The position numbers and the translations under genes were made by a program. From positions 1-9,604 of the forward strand of contig DAHVRG010000130.1 in assembly GCA_027322565.1 (NCBI GenBank): a stretch of 9,604 bases of DNA, given 5' to 3'. Below, in pieces: positions 1 through 6,405 of this stretch; position 1 is the stretch's first letter; every line of letters begins with the position of its first letter. The stretch is from Georgenia sp. GTDB lineage: Bacteria; Actinomycetota; Actinomycetes; Actinomycetales; Actinomycetaceae. Under the pieces are notes generated by a model that did no database searches, was not told the DNA's origin, and saw only the letters and a program-made list of their open reading frames with translations.

Positions 1-1262
1 CGGTAGAAGCGCTCGAAGACCCGCTCCGCATGCTCCGGCGATATGCCCGCCCCGTGGTCACGGACCTCGACGACGACGGTGTCCTCGACGCGCCCGACGC
101 CGATCTCGACCGGGCTGCCCGCGGGCGTGTGGCGGATGACGTTGCCGGTGAGGTTGGCGAGCACCTGCCGCAGGGCGTCCTCGTCACCGATGACCGTCGT
201 GGCGCCAGGTGGCGCCGGTGGGTCGGTGAGGGGAAGGAGTGTCGTCGCGCGCTCCGGGTCGAGGGCGCGCAGGTCGGTGACGGCGTCGTTCGCGAGCACG
301 GTGAGGTCGACCGGCCGGCGCGCGAGCTCGCGGCCCTCGTCGAGCCGGGCGAGCTGGAGGAGGTCGGTGACGAGCCCGCCCATGCGTCGGGCTTCGCTCT
401 CAATGCGGGCCATCGCGGTGGGCAGCTCGTCCTGCCCGACGGCGCCCATCCGGTACAGCTCGCCGTAACCGCGCACGGTCGCGAGCGGGGTGCGGAGCTC
501 GTGGCTGGCGTCGGAGACGAAGCGACGCATCCTCCTCTCGGAGGCCGCCTGTGCCGCGAAGGCGCGCTCGATCTGCGCCAGCATCGTGTTGAGCGACTCC
601 GACAGCCGACCGACCTCCGTGCGTGGGCTCGACATCGGCACCCGCTGGGAGAGGTCTCCCGCGGCGATCGCCCCTGCTGTGTGCTCGATCCGGCGCAGCG
701 GGCGTAGGGCGCGGTGGACCGCGAACCAGCTCAGCGCCGCACCGAGCAGGACGATGCAAAGCCCGCTGACGACGGTCGCATCGACGAGCTGGGAGAACGT
801 CTCGTCCGCGCCCGCCAGCGGGAGCGCGACCGTCATCGTCGTACCCGGTGCGGCGTCCTGGACGATGTAGGTCACCGCGCGCCACCGCGCGCCCGGGACG
901 CTGCTGTCGACCGTGTACCCCTGCCCGGGCTGGTCGACGGAGTCCGGGAGACGGGGGACCCCGAAGTTCTCGACGGTCCACGAGACGGCGATGTCCCGGG
1001 TCTCCCGGGGGAAGCTCAGCCGCAGGAAGTAGTCGCTCGGCATGCCGGCGTCGGCTCCGCGCCGCAGCCGCTCGAGCGTGTCGACGTCGATGTTCCGTGC
1101 GGTCGTCGCGATCTGCTCGTCGGTCTGGGCGAGCAGGTAGCTGCGCAGGAGCGTGCCCGTCGTCGTCCCGGCGACCGTGAGGCCCAGTCCCAGGAGGAGG
1201 ACGAAGAGCAGGACGAGGCGCCCCCGCAACGACACCGCCGCCCAGCGTTCACGTAGCGTCAT
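1..1262 (-). CDS. Sensor histidine kinase of a PhoP-like two-component pair (C-terminus cut by window edge)
   Basis: Membrane sensor kinase that should autophosphorylate on histidine and pass phosphate to the adjacent regulator. 420 complete codons are present. In order: a basic N-terminus; TM1 at about residues 14-37; an extracytoplasmic sensor region of about 115 residues; TM2 at about 160-182; a HAMP linker at about 183-235; a HisKA helix with the H-box SDASHELRTPL (His254); then the ATPase domain with N-box NLTGNVIRHTP (about 370-380), G1 box DHGAGI (402-407) and F-box FERFY at the edge. The G2 box and the stop lie outside the window. The ATG overlaps the regulator's TGA as ATGA, which fixes the start and implies translational coupling. 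The sensor region has no fold I recognise, so the signal is unknown. The architecture matches actinobacterial PhoR/TcrY/PrrB-type kinases. The class is certain, the ligand is not. Confidence 0.95.
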   Translation of the reverse strand, partial: MTLRERWAAVSLRGRLVLLFVLLLGLGLTVAGTTTGTLLRSYLLAQTDEQIATTARNIDVDTLERLRRGADAGMPSDYFLRLSFPRETRDIAVSWTVENFGVPRLPDSVDQPGQGYTVDSSVPGARWRAVTYIVQDAAPGTTMTVALPLAGADETFSQLVDATVVSGLCIVLLGAALSWFAVHRALRPLRRIEHTAGAIAAGDLSQRVPMSSPRTEVGRLSESLNTMLAQIERAFAAQAASERRMRRFVSDASHELRTPLATVRGYGELYRMGAVGQDELPTAMARIESEARRMGGLVTDLLQLARLDEGRELARRPVDLTVLANDAVTDLRALDPERATTLLPLTDPPAPPGATTVIGDEDALRQVLANLTGNVIRHTPAGSPVEIGVGRVEDTVVVEVRDHGAGISPEHAERVFERFY

Positions 1263-1978
1263 CGAGCGCTCGAGGGGTCCCGAAGCATGTAGCCGACCCC
1301 GCGCCGGGTGTGGATGAGCGGCACCGGCTTGTCCCCGTCGCTCCCGCGCCCGTCGATCTTCCGGCGCAGGTAGGAGATGTAGGACTCGACGATGGCGCCG
1401 TCCCCACCCCAGTCGTACTCCCACACGTGGTCGAGGATCTGTGCCTTGGAGAGCACCCGCCCGGCGTTGACCATGAGGTACCGGAGCAGCTTGAACTCGG
1501 TCGGCGAGAGGTCGATGACCCGACCGGCGCGCCGGACCTCATGCGCGTCCTCGTCGAGCTCGAGGTCGGCGTAGCGCAGCACCGCGTCGTCGGGCTCCTG
1601 AGGTTGGGTGCGACGCAGGATCGCGCGGATACGGGCGACCACCTCCTCCAATGAGAAGGGCTTCGTCACGTAGTCGTCGCCACCGACAGTCAGGCCGGTG
1701 ACCTTGTCGGACATGTCGTCACGCGCGGTGAGGAAGAGGACCGGTGTGTGGTGCCCCGAGTCGCGCAGCCGCCGGGTGACGGTGAAGCCGTCCATGTCGG
1801 GCAGCATGACGTCGAGCACGATGAGGTCCGGATCCGCCTCGACGGCCAGGCGGACCGCCTCGTTCCCGTCCGCCGCCGCCACAACCTCGAACCCGGCGAA
1901 GCGCAGCGACGTCGTGAGCAGCTCGCGGATGTTCGGCTCGTCGTCCACGACGAGAAGGCGTGCCTGGGTCTGCGACAT
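1259..1978 (-). CDS. OmpR-family response regulator, PhoP-like
   Basis: DNA-binding response regulator of 239 aa, the usual length for the OmpR/PhoB family. The receiver domain covers about residues 7-120: acidic pair D12/D13, phospho-acceptor D56 in LIVLDVMLPDMDG, switch T84 and conserved K106 in VTKPFSLEEV. The winged-helix domain covers about 134-235, with LSPTEFKLLRYLMVNAG, the recognition-helix region VESYISYLRRKID and the closing HTRRGVGYMLR wing. From memory, the GGDDYVTKPFSLEEVVAR stretch and the DNA-binding domain are close to Mycobacterium tuberculosis PhoP and its TcrA-like relatives. Orthology to PhoP itself is not established, so no symbol is given. It lies 63 bases after the AbiEi/DUF559 gene and overlaps the kinase by 4 bases. 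No clear Shine-Dalgarno precedes the ATG. An 11-bp-phased repeat set sits just upstream, suggesting autoregulation. Confidence 0.96.
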   Translation of the reverse strand: MSQTQARLLVVDDEPNIRELLTTSLRFAGFEVVAAADGNEAVRLAVEADPDLIVLDVMLPDMDGFTVTRRLRDSGHHTPVLFLTARDDMSDKVTGLTVGGDDYVTKPFSLEEVVARIRAILRRTQPQEPDDAVLRYADLELDEDAHEVRRAGRVIDLSPTEFKLLRYLMVNAGRVLSKAQILDHVWEYDWGGDGAIVESYISYLRRKIDGRGSDGDKPVPLIHTRRGVGYMLRDPSSAR

Positions 1979-1984
1979 GGCACC

Positions 1985-2028
1985 AGTGTGTGGGCGAAGG
2001 CTGGAAGTTTCCTGGGAGATCGGTGGAG
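1985..2028 (-). promoter_or_regulatory. Four 11-bp-spaced direct repeats before the response regulator: putative OmpR-type operator/promoter
   Basis: Read on the minus strand, four six-base blocks begin exactly 11 bases apart: CTCCAC (2023-2028), TCCCAG (2012-2017), TTCCAG (2001-2006) and GCCCAC (1990-1995). All fit N-Y-C-C-A-S. OmpR/PhoB-family regulators are known to bind as head-to-tail dimers to direct repeats with 11-bp periodicity. Four units would suit two dimers. CACACT (1985-1990), six bases before the ATG, could be a weak -10 for a leaderless transcript, as there is no obvious Shine-Dalgarno. That the bound factor is the adjacent regulator is inference. The motif was chosen after seeing the blocks, so its significance needs a genome scan. 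Confidence 0.45.
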
Positions 2029-2041
2029 GTTGCGGCTCCGG

Positions 2042-2971
2042 TCACTCCCACGGGCGGCGACGGACCTCGAAGGAGACTCCCAGGAGCTCCATGAGGGTGC
2101 CCTCGAGCAGTGGGCGAGCGCCGAGGACGTCCTGCGCCGTGGCCGCCACGGTGCGCCAGCCCCAGCCGCAGAAGATGTGAGCCCGCTGCTCGTCGTCGTG
2201 TGAACGCTGCTGCGGCGTGCGGAGGTGGTGGGCGACGCCGTCGTACTCCATCGCGATCTTCTCCTCGACGAACCCCATGTCGAGCCGGTAGACCTCCAAG
2301 CCGCGCTGGTCCCGGAGGCTGATCTGGATCTCCGGGCGTGGGAAGCCCGCCTCGACCAGGCGGAGGCGGGTCCACGACTCGCCGACCGACTCGGTCAGCG
2401 GCTCGCACAGGTCGACGACGTCGCGGGCGCGTCTGACGAACCGGTGTCCCTTGAGGGGCTGCAGGGCGTGCTCCAGCTGCGCGACGGAGGTCAGGCCCGC
2501 GTGCGTCAGTGCGTCGACGGCAGCGAGCCCGATGAAGCGCGGGCGGTAGCGGGCGAGGTCGAGCGCTGTGCGGGCGGGGGACGTACACGGGATGCCGCCG
2601 ACGTCGACGACGTCGTCGGTCGGCAGGTCGCTGATGAAGGCGTTGATGTCGGGGCGGCGGGGCCGGACGGCGCCGAGCGGGACGAGGCACTCCAGCAGCG
2701 GTGGTGCCTGCCATCGGCCGGGCGGGCGCACGTCCACGCCGATGAGCCAGGCGGCGGTCTCGCGGGCGACCGCGGCTCCAGCGGGGAGCACGAGCCGGAG
2801 GGCGGCGGCGCGCGTCGCGGGGTCGTCCGCGAGGTGGGCCGGGACATACAGGCCCTTGCTCGGGCGGATGAGCTCGCCGGCCGCACACAGCTCGCGCAGG
2901 TCGCGGTCGTCCATCCCCCGTTCCTCAGCGGTGCGGCGTGTGAACGGTGCGTCGGTGAGCGTCGTCGTCAT
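2042..2971 (-). CDS. AbiEi-like winged-helix plus DUF559/Vsr-like nuclease-fold protein (orphan)
   Basis: A 309-aa protein of a two-part type common in actinobacteria and usually annotated as 'type IV toxin-antitoxin AbiEi antitoxin domain' or 'DUF559'. The N-terminus (about 8-45, FTRRTAEERGMDDRDL to LIRPSKGLYV) matches the AbiEi-type winged helix. The middle (about 50-190) contains the TSPARTALDLAR motif usual in this family. The C-terminus (about 196-285) resembles the Vsr/DUF559 endonuclease fold: ESWTRLRLVEAGFPRPEIQ, then D231 in RLDMGF, then MEYDG (E242, D244) followed by H248/H249, and later GWGWRT. These acidic residues are where the family's putative active site lies, but activity is unproven. 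There is no adjacent AbiEii toxin, methylase or helicase, so it stands alone. The ATG start keeps the full winged helix; no strong Shine-Dalgarno is visible. The 63-base gap to the response regulator leaves open whether they share a transcript. Confidence 0.85.
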   Translation of the reverse strand: MTTTLTDAPFTRRTAEERGMDDRDLRELCAAGELIRPSKGLYVPAHLADDPATRAAALRLVLPAGAAVARETAAWLIGVDVRPPGRWQAPPLLECLVPLGAVRPRRPDINAFISDLPTDDVVDVGGIPCTSPARTALDLARYRPRFIGLAAVDALTHAGLTSVAQLEHALQPLKGHRFVRRARDVVDLCEPLTESVGESWTRLRLVEAGFPRPEIQISLRDQRGLEVYRLDMGFVEEKIAMEYDGVAHHLRTPQQRSHDDEQRAHIFCGWGWRTVAATAQDVLGARPLLEGTLMELLGVSFEVRRRPWE

Positions 2972-3069
2972 CGGCCCACGATGGCGCGGTGAGGACCGTG
3001 CAGGCCGCGGGGCGGCGTCCTCCGTGGACGGGGCACGTCACCAGCGACGCTGTGGAGCACCGCTGCAAA
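2972..3069. other. Non-coding leader of the AbiEi/DUF559 gene, no confident signal
   Basis: This stretch lies between the ATG of the AbiEi/DUF559 gene and the first tandem-repeat copy. It should carry that gene's promoter, but I see no convincing -35/-10 pair on the minus strand and no strong Shine-Dalgarno. Only short inverted repeats occur: CAGCG-a-CGCTG near 3042-3052, and CGTCC/GGACG near 3017-3031. Confidence 0.4.
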
Positions 3070-3200
3070 GAAGTGAGCTGTCGACGCAGAGGGGACGGCG
3101 CTGGGACCTGCGCCGCGTCAGGAAGTGAGCTGTCGACGCAAGAGGGGACTGCGCTGGGACCTGCGCCGTGTCAGGAAGTGAGCTGTCGGCGGAAGGGAGG
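3070..3200. repeat. 52/53-bp tandem repeat, 2.5 copies, with internal hairpins
   Basis: Copy 1 spans 3070-3121 (52 bp) and copy 2 spans 3122-3174 (53 bp). They differ by one inserted A and two substitutions. Copy 3 is partial, 3175 to about 3200. All three open with GAAGTGAGCTGTCG; the first two continue ACGCA and the third GCGGA. Each full copy ends in a hairpin: CGGCGC/GCGCCG around an 8-base loop at 3096-3115 in copy 1, and GCGC/GCGC with an outer AC/GT pair at 3148-3169 in copy 2. The average spacing of 52.5 bp is close to five helical turns, so a protein could meet all copies on one DNA face. The array begins six bases past the modC stop and lies upstream of the orphan nuclease-like gene. 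It may act as a weak terminator for the mod operon (no T-tract), a binding-site array or a dispersed intergenic repeat. The unequal unit lengths argue against coding. Confidence 0.9.
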
Positions 3201-3206
3201 TGGTGG

Positions 3207-4271
3207 TCAGGCGGGGTAGATCTCGACCTCGGCGGCCTTGACGACGAAGGTCACGGTCTCACCGACGGCGACGCCGAGGGAGGCGAGCGCCGCAGGGGTG
3301 ACGTCGGCCGCGAGCCGGTTGCCCGACGGCGTCTCGCCGCGCACCCGGACCAGGGCCCCCTGCTGCTCGAGCCCGGCTACCCGAACCGCCAGCGCGTTGC
3401 GCGGGCTACCTCCCGGTGGCGTCCGGTAGACGGCGACGGCGCGCGGCGGGAAGCTCGCCGCCGCCCGCCCCTCCCCCGCGGTGCCCGGGCTCGCGGCCAC
3501 GCCGTGGACGACGTCGCCGCCCGCCCGGACCGCGGGCGGCCCGTCAACCTGCCCGATGACGAGGTTGACCCCCGCCAGCCGCGCGGCGAAGCCCGACCGC
3601 GGGCGGGTGAGCACCTCCGTCGTCGCCCCCTGCTCGACCACCCGGCCGTCCTCGAGGACGACGACGTCATGAGCCACGGCGAGGACGTCGAGCAGGTCGT
3701 GGGTGACGACGACGGCGGAGCGGGCGGCGTCGCGGAGCACGCGGCGCAGCACCTGGCGCAGCTCGGCGGCGGCGGCGACGTCGAGCGCAGTGAGCGGCTC
3801 GTCGAGGAGGAGCAGCTCGGGGTCCGGTGCCAGGGCGCGTGCGAGCGCCACCCGCTGGGCCTGCCCGCCGGACAGCTCACGCGGCCGCCGCGCGGCCAGC
3901 CCCGCGGCGCCCACCTCCGCGAGCCGCTCGCGGGCGACGTGTTCGGCAGCGCGCCGGCGCAGCCCGCGGGCGCGGGGACCGAACGCGACGTTGGCCAGCA
4001 CGTCGAGGTGCGGCAGGAGCAAAGGCTCCTGGGCGAGCAGGGAGATGCGGCGGGCATGCGGCGGAACCCAGGACCCGGGTCCGGCGACCGGCCGTCCCCC
4101 GACCCACACCTCCCCCGCGCCCGGGCGCAGCGTCCCCGCGGCCAGGGCGACGGCGGTGGACTTCCCGGCTCCGTTCGCCCCGACGAGCGCGGTCACCCGC
4201 CCCGCGGCGATCTCGACGTCGAGCTCCACCCCGCGCTCGGGGACCGCCGCCCGGAGCACCAGCGCGCTCAC
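3207..4271 (-). CDS. modC: Molybdate ABC transporter ATP-binding protein ModC
   Basis: Cytoplasmic ATPase (354 aa) that drives molybdate import with ModB and ModA. Walker A is GANGAGKST (31-39), Q-loop Q81 in SLLAQEP, signature LSGGQAQR (133-140), Walker B LLLLDEP (153-159) and switch His191 in VVVTHD. A C-terminal TOBE/Mop domain follows (about 290-353; [20 protein letters not shown], then [17 protein letters not shown]), typical of ModC and a possible site for oxyanion-dependent regulation. The GTG at 4269-4271 is chosen because it overlaps the modB TGA as GTGA, the junction used at both other boundaries of this operon. The frame stays open well upstream, but that extension runs over modB and is unrelated to ABC proteins. 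This is the last gene of the operon. A tungstate or sulfate ATPase is the alternative, but the Mop domain and ModA/Mop neighbours favour molybdate. Confidence 0.93.
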   Translation of the reverse strand: MSALVLRAAVPERGVELDVEIAAGRVTALVGANGAGKSTAVALAAGTLRPGAGEVWVGGRPVAGPGSWVPPHARRISLLAQEPLLLPHLDVLANVAFGPRARGLRRRAAEHVARERLAEVGAAGLAARRPRELSGGQAQRVALARALAPDPELLLLDEPLTALDVAAAAELRQVLRRVLRDAARSAVVVTHDLLDVLAVAHDVVVLEDGRVVEQGATTEVLTRPRSGFAARLAGVNLVIGQVDGPPAVRAGGDVVHGVAASPGTAGEGRAAASFPPRAVAVYRTPPGGSPRNALAVRVAGLEQQGALVRVRGETPSGNRLAADVTPAALASLGVAVGETVTFVVKAAEVEIYPA

Positions 4272-5098
4272 ACCGAACCGCCGTCGGTGCGCCGCCCCCG
4301 GCCTCCGGACCGGGCGGGTCGCTGGGTGAACAGGACGACGACGGCGGCGAGCACGACGAGCACGAGTGCCAGCGCCACCGCGGCGTCCGGGTCGGCCTCC
4401 CGCTGCAGGTAGATCTCCAGCGGCAGGGTGCGGGTCACGCCCTGGAGCGACCCGGCGAAGGTCAGCGTGGCGCCGAACTCGCCGAGGCAGCGGGCGAAGG
4501 CGAGCGCCGTCCCCGAGCCGAGGGCGGGGGCGAGCAGCGGGAGCGTCACCCGGCGCAGCACCGTGGTGGGCCGGGCACCCAGGCCGGCCGCGACCACCTC
4601 GTGGCGGCGGCCGGTGGACCGCGCCGCCCCCTCGACGGAGAGGACGAGGAAGGGCAGCGCGACGAAGGTCTGGGCCAGCACGACCGCCGTGGTCGAGAAG
4701 GCGATGTCGAGCCCGAGCACCTCGAGGTGTCGCCCGAGCAGCCCGCGGCGCCCGAACGTCGTGAGCAGCGCGAGCCCGGAGACGACCGGCGGCAGGACGA
4801 GCGGCAGCAGCACGACGGTGCGGACCACCCGCACGAGCGGGGGCCGGGCCCAGGCGAGGACGAGCGCGAGCGGCACGCCGAGCACCGCCGCCAGCGCGGT
4901 TGCGGCCACCGACGTCCGCAGGCTGAGCCCGAGGGCGGCGAGGGACGCCTCGGAGGCGAGCAGCCGCGGCAGCTCGCCCCACGGCACCCGCAGGAGCAAC
5001 GCCACGACCGGGACGGCGACGAGCAGCACACCGGCGGCGGCGGGCATTAGCAGCCACCGCGGCAGCCCCACCGGCTCGGTCGCCGGACGGGTCCTCAC
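4268..5098 (-). CDS. modB: Molybdate ABC transporter permease ModB
   Basis: Inner-membrane channel subunit, 276 aa, the size of a typical ModB of about five to six membrane helices. Hydrophobic stretches lie near 16-37, 55-85 (probably one long or two close helices), 92-114, 135-157, 190-203 and 241-258. The EAA coupling loop, which docks onto the ATPase, is [21 protein letters not shown] (about 167-187, split here only by my reading). It is followed by [12 protein letters not shown] (205-216), a hallmark of the ModB/CysT family. I place the start at GTG 5096-5098, which overlaps the modA TGA as GTGA, with GAGG a few bases upstream. An ATG at 5045-5047 would cut into the N-terminal region just before the first membrane helix. 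A longer reading upstream would run into modA. Confidence 0.92.
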   Translation of the reverse strand: MRTRPATEPVGLPRWLLMPAAAGVLLVAVPVVALLLRVPWGELPRLLASEASLAALGLSLRTSVAATALAAVLGVPLALVLAWARPPLVRVVRTVVLLPLVLPPVVSGLALLTTFGRRGLLGRHLEVLGLDIAFSTTAVVLAQTFVALPFLVLSVEGAARSTGRRHEVVAAGLGARPTTVLRRVTLPLLAPALGSGTALAFARCLGEFGATLTFAGSLQGVTRTLPLEIYLQREADPDAAVALALVLVVLAAVVVLFTQRPARSGGRGRRTDGGSV

Positions 5099-5847
5099 GG
5101 CACCTCGAACCCGGCGTCCCGGAAGGCGGCCCGGCCCTCGGGTCCGCTGACCAGCTCCAGCCACGCCTCGGCGAGCTCCGGGGAGGGTCCGCCCGCGACG
5201 ACGGCCACCGGGTACCGGTTGACGACGTCCTCGGCCCCGGGCACGGGCACGACGTCGACGGCGTCCGCCACCAGGGCGGCGTCGGTCGCGTACACGACGC
5301 CCGCATCGGCCGCACCGGAGGTCACCTTGGCGCGTACGTCGGTCACGCTGCCCTCCTCGCTCACCGGCGCGAGGGTGACGCCGAGCCGCTCGGCCAGCTC
5401 GAGCGTCGCCGCCCCGCAGGGGACCTGCGGGGCGCAGACGACGAGTTCCGCGCCCTCCAGGCTCTCGTCCAGCCCGGTCACCCCGGCGGGGTTCCCGGCC
5501 GGGGTGATGAGCGCGAGCGAGTTCTCCGCCACCACGACGGGCTCGCTGGAGACCACCCCCGCCGCGACGGCGTCGGCCATCGTCCGCTCGTCGGCCGTGG
5601 CCAGCACGTCCGCCGGGGCGCCCGCGGTGACCTGGGCGACGAGGTCGGAGGACCCGGCCCAGGAGAAGGTCAGCTCCACGTCCGGGTGCTCCTCGGCGAA
5701 CCGGACGCCGAGCACGCTGAACGGGCCGCCGAGCGAGGACGCCGCGAAGACGGTGAGGCGCTCGCCCTCACCGCCCGCGCCGCACCCGGCGAGCGCGAGG
5801 GTGAGCGTCACGGCGCAGGCGGCACCCACGGGCAGCCGCCGCCTCAC
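5095..5847 (-). CDS. modA: Molybdate-binding lipoprotein ModA
   Basis: Extracellular substrate-binding protein, 250 aa, anchored as a lipoprotein. A basic MRRRL start and hydrophobic core lead to the lipobox LAGC, with lipidated Cys22. Mature-domain motifs match Mod[12 protein letters not shown] (33-43), [20 protein letters not shown] (62-81), VVYATDA (184-190) and RYPVAVV (211-217). Serines in the first two motifs and Tyr186 sit where ModA proteins contact the oxyanion. C138/C144 in [10 protein letters not shown] may form a disulfide. The GTG start (5845-5847) overlaps the upstream gene's TGA as GTGA and follows a strong AGGAGGG Shine-Dalgarno, which decides the start against the longer open frame. 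Tungstate specificity (WtpA/TupA-like) cannot be excluded, but ModA is the best match. Confidence 0.94.
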   Translation of the reverse strand: MRRRLPVGAACAVTLTLALAGCGAGGEGERLTVFAASSLGGPFSVLGVRFAEEHPDVELTFSWAGSSDLVAQVTAGAPADVLATADERTMADAVAAGVVSSEPVVVAENSLALITPAGNPAGVTGLDESLEGAELVVCAPQVPCGAATLELAERLGVTLAPVSEEGSVTDVRAKVTSGAADAGVVYATDAALVADAVDVVPVPGAEDVVNRYPVAVVAGGPSPELAEAWLELVSGPEGRAAFRDAGFEVP

Positions 5848-6254
5848 GTACCCTCCTGCGGTGCCTCGACGACGACGGTCGTCGCCTTGACGACGGCGGA
5901 GGCGAGCGAGCCCGGCGTCAGCCCGAGCTCCTCGACCGCCTCGGCGCTCATGAGGGAGACGACGCGGAACGGTCCGCACTGGAGGTCGACCTGGGCCATG
6001 ACGCCGTCGCGCAGCACCCGGGTGACCAGGCCGGTGAACCGGTTGCGCGCCGAGGTCGAGACGCCGCCGACCTCCGGCAGCCGCCGCCGCTCGGCGAGCT
6101 CCTGGGCGAAGCGGGCGAGCTCGGCGCCGTCCACGACCATCCGCCCGGCGTCGTCGCGCCGCGCCGCCAGGCGGCCGTCGTCCACCCAGCGGCGCACCGT
6201 GTCGTCGCTGACCCCGAGGAGCGACGCCGCCTGACCGATCCGAAACTGCGGCAT
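5844..6254 (-). CDS. MerR/excisionase-type HTH protein with a single Mop (TOBE) domain, probable molybdate-responsive regulator
   Basis: A 136-aa protein, first gene of the modABC operon. The N-terminal HTH (about 4-54) reads FRIGQAASLLGVSDDTVRRW, the MerR/excisionase type. After a charged helix and linker, a Mop domain occupies about 67-131 and begins with the diagnostic SARNRFTGLV. Mop domains bind molybdate or tungstate, usually in oligomers. The arrangement parallels ModE (HTH plus Mop domains) but with a different HTH and only one Mop unit, so the ligand pocket would need oligomerisation. The likely role is sensing cytoplasmic molybdate and controlling this operon, which is inference from domains and position. 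The ATG at 6252-6254 has no Shine-Dalgarno but has a -10-like box seven bases upstream. It overlaps modA by GTGA. The alternative role is molybdate storage with a vestigial HTH. Confidence 0.85.
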   Translation of the reverse strand: MPQFRIGQAASLLGVSDDTVRRWVDDGRLAARRDDAGRMVVDGAELARFAQELAERRRLPEVGGVSTSARNRFTGLVTRVLRDGVMAQVDLQCGPFRVVSLMSAEAVEELGLTPGSLASAVVKATTVVVEAPQEGT

Positions 6255-6261
6255 GGTGCCG

Positions 6262-6267
6262 ATGGTA
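6262..6267 (-). promoter_or_regulatory. Putative -10 box of a leaderless mod operon promoter
   Basis: On the minus strand TACCAT fits the actinobacterial TANNNT -10 element. It ends seven bases before the A of the first ATG (6254), the spacing expected when transcription begins at the start codon. There is no Shine-Dalgarno in front of this ATG, which agrees with a leaderless transcript. No good -35 was found at 17-18 bp, as is often the case in high-GC actinobacteria. Confidence 0.4.
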
Positions 6268-6290
6268 GCGCCGCAGATGCGCCTTCACCC

Positions 6291-6336
6291 GGCGTCTGAC
6301 ACCGCAGCAGCGGTCGACATGCGCTGTGGAGACGCC
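6291..6336. promoter_or_regulatory. Imperfect inverted repeat upstream of the mod operon
   Basis: GGCGTCT (6291-6297) pairs with AGACGCC (6330-6336). Inside this, ACACCGC (6299-6305) pairs with GCGCTGT (6321-6327) at six of seven positions, leaving a 15-base centre. It lies about 40-80 bp upstream of the predicted mod transcription start, a plausible operator position. It could equally be a second hairpin behind the terminator of the upstream operon. Confidence 0.35.
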
Positions 6337-6338
6337 AA

Positions 6339-6368
6339 GCCGAGGCGGACCCGCGGGTCCGCCTCGGC
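6339..6368 (-). terminator. Perfect 30-bp palindrome, probable terminator of the Ugp-like operon
   Basis: The left arm GCCGAGGCGGACCC is followed by GC and the exact reverse complement of the arm, so all 30 bases form one palindrome able to fold into a very stable hairpin with a minimal loop. It starts 37 bases after the binding-protein stop codon in the direction of transcription. There is no T-tract after it on the minus strand, only TT. This is common for actinobacterial intrinsic terminators. It separates the two transport operons. Confidence 0.75.
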
Positions 6369-6405
6369 GTCGGGCGCAGGCGCTACGGAGTGTCAGCCCC
6401 CGGGG

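Noticed and set aside
30..981. Long plus- and minus-strand frames over the sensor kinase
   Set aside because: They are shadows in high-GC DNA. The true kinase frame runs off the left edge and carries all the H, N, G1 and F boxes.
2003..2012. GGAA-gt-TTCC palindrome as an operator
   Set aside because: The symmetry is only four bases per arm, and it is explained by parts of two of the 11-bp direct repeats.
2042..2971. A complete AbiE toxin-antitoxin system
   Set aside because: Only the antitoxin-like winged helix is present. There is no AbiEii nucleotidyltransferase on either side, and the C-terminus is nuclease-like instead.
3070..3200. CRISPR array
   Set aside because: Units are joined tandemly without variable spacers, there are only 2.5 copies, and no cas genes are present.
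2989..3219. Plus-strand open frame of 76 codons across the tandem repeat
   Set aside because: The repeat units are 52 and 53 bp, not multiples of three, so successive copies are read in different frames. There is no Shine-Dalgarno or domain, and the frame overlaps the modC end.
3168..5050. Long plus-strand frames opposite modC and modB
   Set aside because: Arg/Gly/Pro-rich composition without domains, typical antisense frames of GC-rich genes.
3207..5315. A 702-codon minus frame as one large protein
   Set aside because: Only the last 354 codons are ABC ATPase. The rest lies over modB and modA, whose frames carry clear family motifs.
5095..6288. Longer ModA start upstream of 5847
   Set aside because: The extension overlaps the HTH-Mop gene in another frame. 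The GTG at 5845-5847 has a strong Shine-Dalgarno and gives a proper lipoprotein signal.
6255..6338. Molybdenum-cofactor riboswitch before modABC
   Set aside because: The predicted leaderless start leaves no room for one, and I cannot match the sequence to the Moco motif.
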